DNA of 64,000 bases from Mesostigma viride (GCA_009746045.1 RPFO01000059.1:292501-356500); one strand, 5' to 3'; positions 20,618-31,093 are shown, counted from the first letter of the stretch. Numbers and translations: made by a program. The notes: generated by a model not told the origin, from the letters alone.

Positions 20618-20767
20618 ATTTTCTGTTATAATTAACAGAGAATTAATTCAGGAAAATTTTTTTCTTGGTTCCAGAGCTTAAGGGATTAATTTATTAATTC
20701 CCCAGCAGTATTCTTTCTTCAGCATCGGCATCGGCATCGACAGTTGTCATCGGCATTCGCAGCGACC

Positions 20768-21831
20768 ATGCAGGGTTTGGAAGACGGCGAGATACGCGGC
20801 GAACAAATGCTGCGGGGTCAGAATTTTAATCGTCCAGCAGCAGCAGAGCAGCCCCGCAGAGCCAAGGCCCAGGAGGGCTTTGCTATTCTTAACCAGCTTC
20901 CCAGTCTCAAGGAGCACTGGACTGTTAAGGATAAGGATATTACCATTAGGCACCTTAAGGGATATAAGGGCTTGTATAATGGTAACAATCCTCTGCAGGT
21001 GCTGTGTATGTCACAGTACCTTCTTAAGTGTCCCAAGAGGGTGCAGAAGTATGTAAATGACAAGTTTGAGGATGGAGATTCCTGGGATGTTTTTATAGCT
21101 GAGTTTGAGGTGTTCCTAGATGATAAGAGGGCTAGTGATGGCTCCTTTTGGAAGAAGGAGTACATTGATTTCAAGGCTGAGGGTCTGATTCTGCAGGCAT
21201 TTGAGGATTTTCAGGAGCTCAGGCACAATTGTGCTGGCAAGGGGTATGTAGTGTCAGATGAGATTGCCATGGATGATTTCCTAGGTAGCCTGGGATTGGA
21301 TGAGGTCACCTTGGATAACCTGCAGGTGCACATGCGTACATGCACCACCTGGGCTGCTATGGTGGCCAAGATCAAGGATTATTTCAGGGGCAAGTATGTG
21401 GGAGGCAAGAAGGAGGCAGACAAGGCCAGGGAGAAGCAGAAGGAGAAGGATAAGGTGGATGTGGCAGCTGCAGCAGGGGGCAGTGTTCCCAAGGTCAAGG
21501 GCAACCAATGGGGGGGGCAGCCCTCCAACGGTTATGGTCCACCAAGGTCAGGGCCTTCCAAGCGGGGGGCTTCCAGGCCAAGGGCTTCAGTGGCTTCAAG
21601 CGTCGTGGAGGTCCTTCCCAGGAGCAGCCAGCGGCTCAGCGTCCCAGATTTGATTTCAACAGGGTGGGGTCCCAGCGGGGACCACCTGGGGTGGGGACAC
21701 CTCGTATCACATGTTATTTCTGTCACCAGCAGGGCCACATCCGTAAGGACTGCCCTAGCTGGCGTAAGCAAAGGGGCCAAGGGGGTATAACAACCCAACC
21801 TGACAGGCTCAGCCTTCCCTGGGCTTGCTAG
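20768..21831 (+). CDS. Gag polyprotein (capsid plus zinc knuckle), frame break
   Basis: ATG at 20,768 (MQGLEDGEIRGEQMLRG) opens a Gag-like protein. The core (ITIRHLKGYKGLYNGNNPLQ, SQYLLKCPKRVQKYV, FIAEFEVFLDDKRA, MRTCTTWAAMVAKIKDYF) resembles the helical capsid of copia/gypsy-type Gag. A Lys/Glu-rich linker follows, then a Gly/Arg-rich part and one CCHC knuckle, CYFCHQQGHIRKDC (about 21,709-21,750). The knuckle is in the +1 frame relative to the capsid. The shift must occur between a G7 run near 21,508 and a G6 run near 21,565. The knuckle frame stops at 21,831, overlapping pol by 7 nt. Either a decayed gene, a base-count error in the G-runs, or recoding would explain the break. Confidence 0.75.
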
Positions 21832-24800
21832 GGTCCGCCAGGGAGGGGGCTAAGAGTGACCCCCCCATTACTCTGGATGAAGTTGATTTGCTCCCTGCAC
21901 AGGTTGAGAGTCTCCCGCTTAAGGTTGAGAGTCCCCCTGCACAGGTTGAGGGTGCATCCATGGAGGAAGAACACAATGGGGTAGTGACTGGGTCTTCCCA
22001 CGTCACCATGGTGAAAGCAGTTACCACAAGGCAACAACGTTCCCACATGGCTCTTGGAGGTAGTTTGCGTACTCCTTCAATGTTGGAGCGTGGAAGTCCT
22101 GCCTTAGGGCAGGAAGCTCCTTTAGAGGAGGAGGATGAGGCTGATGGCCTGAATGATGCAATGGGGAGCTTGGTTGTAAGAGAGAGTGCTGTTCCAAGCA
22201 CCTCACCTGTATTTAATAAAATGTCTCTTGTGTCAAACATTGCATTGAGATTGCATCATATGTTTGGTCATGCTGCCCAGGCACTCCAGTTTGCAAGGAG
22301 GCTGGGAGGGACATCTTTGTTTAATGCAGTAAAGCAGGTTGCTGAGGCTTGTTCCTGTAGGCTGGTTGCTCCCAAGCCTAAGAAGTCTCATGTCAGACAA
22401 CCTGTGTTGCAGCCTGGATATGTACAATGTGATATCCAAGAAATCAGGAAACTGATTTTGTTGGTGGGTGTTGACAGATACACCAAGTACAAGGTGCTGG
22501 AGCTGTTGCAAGACAAATCTAAGCCATGTTTGGTGGCTGGGCTCCAGGCTATCAGATCCAGAATGAAACCAGTGATCCAGCTGCAGTGTGATTTAGAATT
22601 TGAGTGCTGCATGGGGCATGAAGACCTCCCTGAGTTATTTGTTGTACACAGGGAGTCCCATGGCAGTCAAGGCGTGGTGGAGAGGACAATCAGAGAGCTC
22701 AAGACTATTCTGCTGACGGAGAAGAAGATTCCAAGATTGGTTCCAGCTATTATCAAGACGGCCTGGTTAAGGTCAGTTGAGGACAGATTGAATGTCAGGG
22801 CACCCATGTATGTTGGAGAGGTCCCTGTGACTCCATTATCATTGCATCTTCGGGAGCTCCCTACTGAGGTTGAGCAAGCCTGGAAAGATAGCCTTATGTT
22901 CAAGTTTGCCAAGTTGAGGCAGAAAGACAAGGGCTGGAGTGTTCTGAAACCTGTTGTTGGCCAGAGGGTAATTGTGTGGAAAGAGCCCAAGCTTGCAGGC
23001 AAGCGTGGTAGCTGGCACCCTGGAGTAGTGACCAGGGTGGAACTAGCTGGGCACAAGTGCTGGGTGAAGATGGAGGATCCTCCCCAGAATGTGCACCGTC
23101 TGTCGTGGTCATATGTACGTCTAAGGGGTGCTGAAGCAGAGGCAGTAACTCCTGATGTGACAACCTTGCCAGTTGGTCATGACGTCATCCCTGATCATCA
23201 CGTTCCGGCTGGAAGTAATCCCCGGGTAAGTCCTGGCCAGACCCCTGGACCGGTTAACTTTCCAGATTTAGAGCAGGCAGATGTGGTCCCCTCTAGCCTC
23301 ACTAAGCATAGAGGTGTGGGCCTGAAAGATGTGGTGCTGGCTATGCAAAAAGCCAAGCAAAAGCCTCGGGTGTCCAAGCTCAGCCAGTTGGGGGAGTCCG
23401 AGTGCACTGCACTAGAAGTAGATACCAATGCAGAGGTCTCAATCATGGGGTCTCAGCATACAGGGCAGCGGCAGATTGGCGAGTCTAGCTGTTCCTGGGT
23501 GTCTGACTTTAGTGGCAGGGTTCATATGAAAGTGGTAGGAGAAATCATCTTACCATTTATGGGTGTAGATGTTTCCTTCCTAGTGCTAGAAGATTACGAT
23601 GGCCCTATCATTTTGGGTCAGAATTTTCTTTGCACCCCTGGAGTTGTGGTTGTATCTCATAGCCTTATTCGTAAGGGTTGGGGTAGCATTCCACTGACTA
23701 ACTTCAGGGCCCTGAATCTTAATTTTTTCTCTGTGAAAGCGATCAGGAATGTGCAGTGGCCTGAGGATCAGATTCCTGTGGCTTCCAGTCTTGTGATGCC
23801 AGCTGCTCTTCATCCTAGCAGTATTGGTATTACTAAGAGATCACTGGCTGCTCATTCTCCTCTTAGCTATGATCAGCTTGTCCAGGAAATGAGTTCTCCT
23901 CTGATGTTTGAGGCCTGGAGGCTAGCATTTGCCAAGGCCCTAGAGGAGTGGTTGCAGTTTGACTGCTGTCAGCCTGTGAATGAAGTTCCTCCATACAGTA
24001 CACGGTTGAAGCTCAGATTCGTCATCAAGCGGAAGGAGGTGGAGGGGGTGTCTGTTCCCCATGTGCGTCCAGTTCTTAATGAATACCGTGGTACTGGGGA
24101 TCTTCTGGGCGAGGAGTTGTATACACCTGGGATGCTACATGATACATGGCGTATTTTATTGTGCCTGTATGTCGGTATGCTGAACCAGGGTGCTGATGTG
24201 TCTTCAGTTCTGCTAGATTTCAAGAGAGCATTTCTGAAGGGTGATCCCAGTGTGGCTCAGCAGGTGTGGCATTGTGAAACTCCATTTCATGTGCCAGTTC
24301 CTGTAGCCTGGCAGGCAGAGCTCCAGTCTAGCTACCTGCTGATTCTGAAGGGTCTAGAAGGTCTCAGGTCCAGTCCCATCATTTGGAGGCTCACCTTGGA
24401 AGACTTCTTGACTAAACACTGTGGGTTGAAGGTGTCATCTGTGGACCCATGTTTATTGCTGGGTAGGTGGCATGATTTACCTGTGTATGCTAGCCTGCAT
24501 GGTGATGACTTGCACTTGATTGCTCCCACTAAGTGGTTGAGTCAGTTTGTGCCCATCATTAATGATGCATTTCCTTTGGGAAAAGAATTGTGGCAGAAGC
24601 CTGGAGAGGCTGTCACGTTCTGTGGAATGCAGGCTACATTGGTTCAGGAGGGGAGTCAGTGGCTGATTAAGCTGCAGGCGGGCAATGACTACAAGAGTAC
24701 CATTCTTCAATCTGTTCCAGAGGTCATGACGTCATCCATTGCACCTGAGCTGAAAGGCAAGTTGGCCTGGTATGGCAGCATTTGTGGGCCTGACATGATG

Positions 24801-25397
24801 GTCCATAGCAGATCCCCTGATGATGTGCTAATTCTGGAGGAGCCTTCCCAGATTATTGCACATGTTAACAAGTCTCCTGGTATTACTTTAGCTGGGATAG
24901 ATTTGTCTTTGCCATTTTCCTTGGATATCTATGTTGATAGCTCCATGGATAGCAGGCAAGTTTCTAAGGTCAGAGGCAGGTCAGCTGGCTTGTTTGTGCT
25001 TCAGCAACATAGGCCTAGTCTTGTGGCCTGGTACAGTCGTCTTCAAAGAAGGGTTGCTGTGAGTTCAGATGTCTCTGAGTGCAGAGCCATTTGTGAAGGG
25101 ATTCAGTCTAGTTTGTACATCAAGGAGCTGTTGCTAGCTATGGCTTCAGTGACTCCTCATACTCTTCAGCTGGAAACCTTGATCCTTTCAGATAACATGG
25201 GTATGGTCCAGTTTGTGCACAAGCAGTTGGCCAGAAGCAGAGATCTGGATTATCTCCTGTTGAAGGAGTTGGCAGGTCTGGTGGATATTCAACATCTTCC
25301 AGGTTCTGAGAATCCTGCTGATGCCTTGACCAAGTTGCCTCACAAGTCTGCTGAGCAATATAAGCTTCTTTACAAGCTGATGAGCTCCTCTGTGTGA
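21825..25397 (+). CDS. Retrotransposon Pol polyprotein, copy 2
   Basis: The 1,190-residue frame is identical to copy 1 apart from a 7-residue insertion in the acidic leader. All residue numbers after about 30 are therefore copy 1 plus 7: integrase D203/D256/E286, protease-like D533, RT DFKRAF D798 and HGDD 892-895, RNase H DN about 1123. It lies in the -1 frame relative to the end of gag and overlaps it by 7 nt (CTTGCTAGGG), so a -1 ribosomal shift could give Gag-Pol. The protease active site reads DTN rather than the usual DTG. Its position after integrase differs from the copia order protease-integrase-RT-RNase H. Confidence 0.88.
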   Translation: MLGSAREGAKSDPPITLDEVDLLPAQVESLPLKVESPPAQVEGASMEEEHNGVVTGSSHVTMVKAVTTRQQRSHMALGGSLRTPSMLERGSPALGQEAPLEEEDEADGLNDAMGSLVVRESAVPSTSPVFNKMSLVSNIALRLHHMFGHAAQALQFARRLGGTSLFNAVKQVAEACSCRLVAPKPKKSHVRQPVLQPGYVQCDIQEIRKLILLVGVDRYTKYKVLELLQDKSKPCLVAGLQAIRSRMKPVIQLQCDLEFECCMGHEDLPELFVVHRESHGSQGVVERTIRELKTILLTEKKIPRLVPAIIKTAWLRSVEDRLNVRAPMYVGEVPVTPLSLHLRELPTEVEQAWKDSLMFKFAKLRQKDKGWSVLKPVVGQRVIVWKEPKLAGKRGSWHPGVVTRVELAGHKCWVKMEDPPQNVHRLSWSYVRLRGAEAEAVTPDVTTLPVGHDVIPDHHVPAGSNPRVSPGQTPGPVNFPDLEQADVVPSSLTKHRGVGLKDVVLAMQKAKQKPRVSKLSQLGESECTALEVDTNAEVSIMGSQHTGQRQIGESSCSWVSDFSGRVHMKVVGEIILPFMGVDVSFLVLEDYDGPIILGQNFLCTPGVVVVSHSLIRKGWGSIPLTNFRALNLNFFSVKAIRNVQWPEDQIPVASSLVMPAALHPSSIGITKRSLAAHSPLSYDQLVQEMSSPLMFEAWRLAFAKALEEWLQFDCCQPVNEVPPYSTRLKLRFVIKRKEVEGVSVPHVRPVLNEYRGTGDLLGEELYTPGMLHDTWRILLCLYVGMLNQGADVSSVLLDFKRAFLKGDPSVAQQVWHCETPFHVPVPVAWQAELQSSYLLILKGLEGLRSSPIIWRLTLEDFLTKHCGLKVSSVDPCLLLGRWHDLPVYASLHGDDLHLIAPTKWLSQFVPIINDAFPLGKELWQKPGEAVTFCGMQATLVQEGSQWLIKLQAGNDYKSTILQSVPEVMTSSIAPELKGKLAWYGSICGPDMMVHSRSPDDVLILEEPSQIIAHVNKSPGITLAGIDLSLPFSLDIYVDSSMDSRQVSKVRGRSAGLFVLQQHRPSLVAWYSRLQRRVAVSSDVSECRAICEGIQSSLYIKELLLAMASVTPHTLQLETLILSDNMGMVQFVHKQLARSRDLDYLLLKELAGLVDIQHLPGSENPADALTKLPHKSAEQYKLLYKLMSSSV

Positions 25398-26170
25398 GTT
25401 GAGCAATTCCAGTTGGAGCTTTGAGCTTGATGACTGATTGGGTGAGAAGAGCTAACATAGAGCTGGGCTCTGTTATGCTGAGAGCTGTGTTGCTCTGAGG
25501 GCAGTAATGCTCTGTGTACATATGTGTATAATACTGTATTCTATGTAATGCTCAGTCATGGAGCATGATGTTGGTTGGGGGTTTGTCCTCAGTTTGAGGT
25601 TTGTCTCAACCAAAGGGATTTTATAGGGCAGGGTTCGATTCCCTGGGGCTGCTTAGGCGGATTTTCCCGGATTGGCTGACCCATCAACCTTGCTGGTGAG
25701 GTGGCGACAGGTCCCCCTAGTTTTGTCCCAGACAGAGGAAGGTAGTTTGTCATGTGCTTAATATATTTTGTGATGTGCTATTTCTCAGTCCATGGTGGGC
25801 GCCAGTTCTGATAACTATCAATGTCTACCTGATAAGGTCTTGTGGGTAACTTGTGGGGTTCCAATCAGGAGCCATTATGGTGGTGATTCCATTTTGGTCA
25901 TTATTCTGGTTAGCCACAAGCTGCTACTCCAAACACTTGGCTTTCTACTTCCAGTGGATAGGGAATTCATTGTAATTCGTCATGGCTGAGATGTGTTGTG
26001 ATCTGGTGCTTGATTAATCCCGAGCAGAGACTACAGAGAGCTGGGAGGGATGTCAAGTGCTATGCATGTTGTTTCTATATATGTGTTGCCAAGCCTAACA
26101 GCTCTAAAAGAAAGAAAGGGCTGGAGTTAATATGGCTGTTATGTCCAAGCTCTAAAAGAGAAGAAAGGGC
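25398..26170 (+). other. 3' non-coding region of copia-like copy 2
   Basis: Identical in layout to 18,569-19,341, including the T-arm-like hairpin (25,629-25,645) and the doubled purine-tract segment ending at 26,169. No gene is present. Confidence 0.6.
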
Positions 26171-26803
26171 TGGAGTTAATATTGCCTGGCAAGCAATATT
26201 ATTCTACTAAGCTACTTGGCTTGTAGAGATTCTACTTCCGGTTACTACAATCCAGAAACGGGTTCATTCTGATGAGTATTGCTCGAGATGTGAGCAAGAT
26301 ACTGTTCTACTACATTCTACTTGGATTCAGTGATTCTACGGTGGTTCTTCAAGTGACGCGTGGCATACGACGTCTTGTCACAGTGTACGATAGGACATTT
26401 AGTCTCCGACACTGCGGTCTATTCAATGCTATTGATTAGACGTAACAAATAGTGACAGGACTTGTGCGACAGGACACTGATGTGACTATTTATGGATAAC
26501 GAGTCGAGATCTGCTGGTCCAGAGTGAAGGACAGCAATATTGTGAGATGATCTGTCCTATCAGTCATCTGGATGTGACTGCGTCACAATTAGTATATAAC
26601 GAGCAGGACGCTGCCACTTGGTAGCACCACTTTCCCTGCACCTGTGTCCTCGCACCTTCGGCGACGGTTCTCACGTGCCTCGTGCGTTCTGTGCTGGTAG
26701 CCATAACCAGCAACGTAAACCTATTGATTAATATAACTACTTCCTCTGTAGATATTAATCAGTGCAGGCTGAACCGACCACAGTTCAGCCACAGTTTCGT
26801 TAA
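26171..26803 (+). repeat. 3' LTR of copia-like copy 2
   Basis: Matches 19,342-19,970 except for one substitution and a 4-bp insertion in GGCTGAACCGACCACAG (about 26,775). After GTTTCGTTAA the sequence leaves the LTR. TATA-like AGTATATAA at about 26,587-26,595. Confidence 0.75.
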
Positions 26804-26989
26804 TAAAATTAGTTTTTTATTTAAATTAGTTTGCATTTTCATTGAGGTTGGGTCTGCCCCGACCCGCCGGACATATTTACGTTACGTCACTTACGTCGCA
26901 GGTCACGGAATTACGCGGTACAGTTACGTTACGTGTGTTGTGGTCAAATTTGACCACATCGGCGGACCATGGGCCTTGCGCAGCATCTT
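26804..26989. other. Spacer between LTR and ORF1-only element
   Basis: AT-rich then mixed sequence without coding signal. It contains a perfect 20-bp palindrome TGTGGTCAAATTTGACCACA (26,938-26,957) and ends with TGCGCAGCATCTT (26,977-26,989), one side of the target duplication of the next element. Confidence 0.55.
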
Positions 26990-27138
26990 AATTAATTAGG
27001 AACATAACTCCGTTGGGAGTATATGTAGCACATAGCCCTGAGAAGGGGCATATGAGCCTATAATACATTCTAAGCTACTTCCTGCAAGGGTGGGAATGTA
27101 AACAACACTTGCTCTAGGTGCACCAGGGCACCCGCACC

Positions 27139-27619
27139 CACTACAATACGCTTCCGCGGAGACCTTTTTCAGCGGGGAAAGTGCCCCCGGGCTTCCGGGG
27201 CAAATTCAGCAAGCGCTGCGGAACTTACTATACAAAAATTTCGTTTTTGGTTCGTACCGTACAGCCAATCATTTTGCGCCCGGATCAAATTGTGATCTGG
27301 GCACTGAACACGAAAATTTCAGCGGAACGCACGAAACACCAACGCAACTACAGAAAATTTTCAGTGACGAAACTGTAGTACCGTGTACCCAAGCAAAATG
27401 TAGTAGGACTTCGCTAAATTCACGTTCGGAATTTTTCCCCGCAAGATTCCCCCGCAAGATTCCACCGCATGATCCCCCCCGCTAGGTTCAGGCTCCAGTC
27501 GATGCTCGCCAAATGGCGCAAAAAAAGAAACATATGTTAAAATCAACGGTGCGAATCCTCGTTACCGCTCGGGTAACATTCTCACTCATTTCGCGTCTCC
27601 TAAGAACCGTATTGTAGTG
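27139..27619. mobile_element. CACTA-like (EnSpm) non-autonomous element
   Basis: 481 bp with terminal inverted repeats CACTACAATACG (27,139-27,150) and CGTATTGTAGTG (27,608-27,619). The similarity extends inward (TTC...GGAGAC) to about 26 bp with few mismatches. The intact 3' UTR of copy 2 (CGCACCC next to TCATGG when inverted) shows the exact empty site and a 2-3 bp C duplication. CACTA ends and 2-3 bp duplications define the EnSpm/CACTA superfamily. No transposase frame. Confidence 0.8.
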
Positions 27620-27892
27620 CCCTCATGGTCTATCACGCTATGCCCGGGTAAGGGGGGAGCATGCCTGTGAGGGGGAAGATCATCATGGCTATACAAGAGC
27701 TATGGCATGGCTTCTCAGCAGAGAGTGACTCCCTGCATGGGCACAACATTACTAAATAAGGCTAGGCATCGTCTGGAGTGTGGCACATCATAGGCACACA
27801 TGTACATGATTAAATAAAGCGCGGGGCTTAGCTGGGATAGTGCCTCTAGGAGGCGTACATGTACATGGCCACGGTCTATCTATTCTGCACTA

Positions 27893-30791
27893 CTACTGCT
27901 GTATTCCCCTAAGCTGGGGCGTCTGGAGTCGCTGGGGCCGCGGGGGGGGGGGGGTCGCCTGCCAGGGCTTGTGGCCGACGTAGATGGCCGCCCCCTTCCA
28001 GTACACCGGCTGCCCCGCCTTGGTCTGCCGGAGCTGGAGGTAGGTCGGCCATAGCTCCCGTCGCCGTTGTTGCTGCGCCAGGGTCAAGTCGTCATCAAGG
28101 GTGAAGAGAGTCTTCTCGAGCCGCTTGCGGCGTCTGAGAAAAGAAATCTTGTCCGCCGGGGTCTTAAAGGTGAGGAGGAGCGGGGGCGGCCCTGCCTTAC
28201 CCCGCGCGCGGGGAAGGCGGTGGGCAGCCAGCTCTATCTCACCGTTAAGGCCCATGCGACCAAGGATTTCTCTCTCAAACGCACGCAAAAGCTTCTCGGA
28301 ATTCTCACCTTCCTCCATCTTGAAGTTCTTGACAATGACGTTGAGGCTGCGCTTGGCGAGCTCGGCCCGGCCTCCTCGCGGAGGTCAAGCGTCTGCCGTT
28401 GAAGCTGGGCTGCGACGGCGGAGGTGGTGGAGGTGGTATGTTGCTTAAGCATGTCCGCCCAGGTGGTGATGGGAGGAGCATCGCCGGCCAGGCCAGCCGA
28501 GGCTGGCTTGGCGGCAATGTCCTTCACCGCCTGGGCGGTGAGGCCTGCGGTATTCTGCAGAACCTCGATAGCAATGGCGTTGTCCTTAAGACGCTGGTCG
28601 ATGTCACGGAGCTGGGCGGTGATCAGAGTTCCATTATACGGCGTATTATACGGTATTATACGGTATAATACGCGTTATACAAGGTCGAGCGGATAATTTT
28701 TATCCGTTTTATACGATTTGCGTATTTTTACGTATAATACGGCGAATAACACGTATCAGCGCGCGTATCATGGGGTTTTCGCGCTCATCCGAGGTCCGGC
28801 AGCCAAATTTTTCGTGCGGGAACCAAGGCGGGAAAGCAAGGGAACTTAGAAACACTACGGAAACCATTCACTGGTTGACATTTGGCGACCGTGAGACACA
28901 AGGATCTTACAAGCAAGCTACACTGTAGCATGGCAACCCTCCATGCTGTTTAGGTCTCTGCCCTTGCCTCTCGGGCAGGCATGCACCGAATATTGAAGTC
29001 ATACAGAAAACTGACTGGTACGAGAGCATGGCCGCTTTACATTTTAGGCATGATCCTTAGGTCTTGAAAAGCTTATATCCTTGGCCAGGCAGCGTTGGGA
29101 TGTGCGCGGATGTGTCTCGACCTTCTGCTCGATGCGGCAACCTCGTTTCAGCAACCAGGTGGCGACCGTGCATGTGCTAACTGTTGATAGGCGGGAAATG
29201 CCCCTACATTTGAACGCGGATAGCTGTTTCACGTTATTCCTTACATGATTTATAAGCGACGACGGCCAGGAAAGGCTCGCAGCTACGTCCATCAGGTGGG
29301 CATGCTGGCTCCGTCAAGAAAGGTAATATGCGGTTTTGATCTGGTACGTGCTATCCTGTTCACGTGTTCATTGTACTGTATCAAGTTGTTGGGTGGATTG
29401 TAAAATAATCGTAGACCTGTAATGGAGGTTTTCTGCTTGTCTTTTGGTTGCTTTACTGCCTCTACGCATGGTTGGCTTGTGATGGTTGGGGAATACCACG
29501 ACGACATGCAGATTTTGGACCAGATTTGTCTGCTATTAGCTTATGCTTCATCGAAAGCAGTGACGTAGTGCTTGGCATTGTTTATAAATATGATAAGCTT
29601 GATAACGCGATGTTTTTTCTTGCTAAAAGCATCTCGAAACAAGTGGTTTTCTGGCCAGATCTAGCCACTATTTCTTGTTTTGCTCGCCAAAGTCAGACTT
29701 CTTCTTGTGTGCTCCTCATGCATACAAGAAACATGGAGATGCCCAGGACCTGCTTGCATGGAGGCATAGCCATCTTACTTCTTTTGCTTTTTTCATCTTT
29801 CCATTTCATTTGACGTTGTTTTTTAGGGTATAATGCATAGGTAATCTAGCTCCTCGGGAACCCCGGTTTACACGTCCAGTGTTCCCAAGCACTGCTGAGC
29901 AGTGGCAACCCATGTATCATGTGTAATTTAGTGTCAGAAACATGTGGACTGCTTGAAATGATATCAAAAAACATGAAACAACCCCAAAAACGATTAAATC
30001 CAGTATTTGCGTATAATTTCCGGATAATACCGTATTATACCGTATTATCCATTATACGGACCCCGCGCGTATAACCGCGTATTGCGTATAATGGAACTCG
30101 CGGTGATGGCGTCGGAGGTGGAGGTGGTGGCGGTGGAGGAGGCGAGGAGGGTGGAGGTGGCGGTGGAGATGGTGGAGGGGGAGGTGGAGAGGAGGGGGAG
30201 CTCGGCAGCCAACGTGCTGCCCATGACCGCCACATCTGCTGCGATGGGGGCCACGTGCTGCTCGAGGGCCTCCTTGAGGAGTGAGCGGATGGAGGATTCG
30301 GTTAAGGTGGTGGTGAGGAGCTTTGGGGGCCAAAGCTCCTCGAGGGAGCGGCCGAGGAGGGAGAAAAGGACGCGAATCTGAAGGTTGGGGCGGCGGCATG
30401 TGAGGATTTGGTCGAAGTTGTGGGTGCGTCTCTGGAAAGCATCGGTGAGGCGGCCCTGATGGAAGAGTTGCTTGCACATCTCGAGAAGCGAGGCATACGA
30501 TCCGAAAAACACGTAGCCCAGGATCTTGTCGGGGTTGAGCTTGTCAAAAAAGCCGGGCTGGCTGGCGTCAAAGTCGTACTCCTCCCAGGTCGGCTCGGCA
30601 GGGCGACTGCGCTTGGGTTCAGGCGACGCTGCTGGCGAGGCGGCCAGCGGGGGCTGGGCGACCACTAGAGCTTGGCTAGTGGCACCGCTGCCTTCTGGAC
30701 CGGTTGGCGAAGCTGCAGCCGGGGCTGCAGACGTATTTTCATTGCTAAGCGCAGCCGCCAGGCTGCGTTGCGTCGAGAGGCGTTTGCTCAT
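27893..30791 (-). pseudogene. L1-like ORF1, split by a hAT-like insertion and frameshifted
   Basis: The N-terminal part runs from 30,791 (MSKRLSTQRSLAAAL) to 30,108 and keeps frame through regions where copy 2 is broken (LLGRSLEELWPPKL, IRSLLKEALEQHVAPIAADV). The hAT-like element then interrupts it. The C-terminal part continues from 28,615 through the coiled-coil stretch and the RRM-like core to about 27,893. A 4-base insertion near 28,368 (in the DLREEAG segment) shifts the frame between coiled coil and RRM-like core. It cannot make the full protein. Confidence 0.75.
28624..30099. mobile_element. hAT-like non-autonomous element
   Basis: 1,476 bp inserted in ORF1 copy 3. Flanking 8-bp duplication GCGGTGAT at 28,616-28,623 and 30,100-30,107. 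The left end is CAGAGTTCCATTATACG. The right end is CGTATAATGGAACTC, which is its inverse but lacks the last two bases. An 8-bp duplication and CAG-type ends are hAT hallmarks. Many CCGTATTATACGG-type subterminal repeats line both ends (28,631-28,750 and 30,005-30,090), a usual transposase-binding layout. No transposase frame is seen in the interior. Confidence 0.78.
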
Positions 30792-31093
30792 CGTATATTG
30801 CGTAATAGCTTCGGAAAATTATATCAGCATGTGCGTCATAAAAAGACGCGTCGATTGTGATATTCACGGCTAAATTCGGTGCTCAAACGTGAAAGTTATG
30901 AGCTCCGCCGTCAGCCATGGCTACCTCGTGGCTCGTGCATGTATGCATACGGGCGACATCCATGGGGGTCCCATTATAGGCAGCATCTTGCTTCACTGCG
31001 CAGCATCTTGCTTCACTCTAATGTAAGTAGTTATAATTTTGAAAATATATCTCAACATCACTGATAAGGGTTAGTTAGGCTCGATCCGCGAAT

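Larger units (their letters stand above)
19342..26803 (+). mobile_element. Ty1/copia-like retrotransposon, complete copy 2
   Basis: A full element of about 7.46 kb: LTR, leader, a 188-residue upstream ORF, gag, pol, polypurine tract, LTR. Near-identity of the LTRs and of the pol frames implies recent insertion or amplification. Right flank after 26,803 is unrelated DNA. The left side is copy 1, so the pair forms a head-to-tail array with a common LTR, as expected from unequal LTR-LTR recombination; assembly duplication is the alternative. Confidence 0.85.
26990..30996 (-). mobile_element. ORF1-only non-LTR retroelement, copy 3, twice interrupted
   Basis: The minus-strand element is flanked by TGCGCAGCATCTT at 26,977-26,989 and 30,997-31,009. 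Its 3' end (AATTAATT tail and the segment that also ends copy 2) is at 26,990 and its 5' end near 30,990. After removing the CACTA-like (27,139-27,619) and hAT-like (28,624-30,099) insertions it is about 2.04 kb, the same as copy 2, and again holds only ORF1 with no RT. This confirms that the ORF1-only layout is a unit of transposition. Confidence 0.75.
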
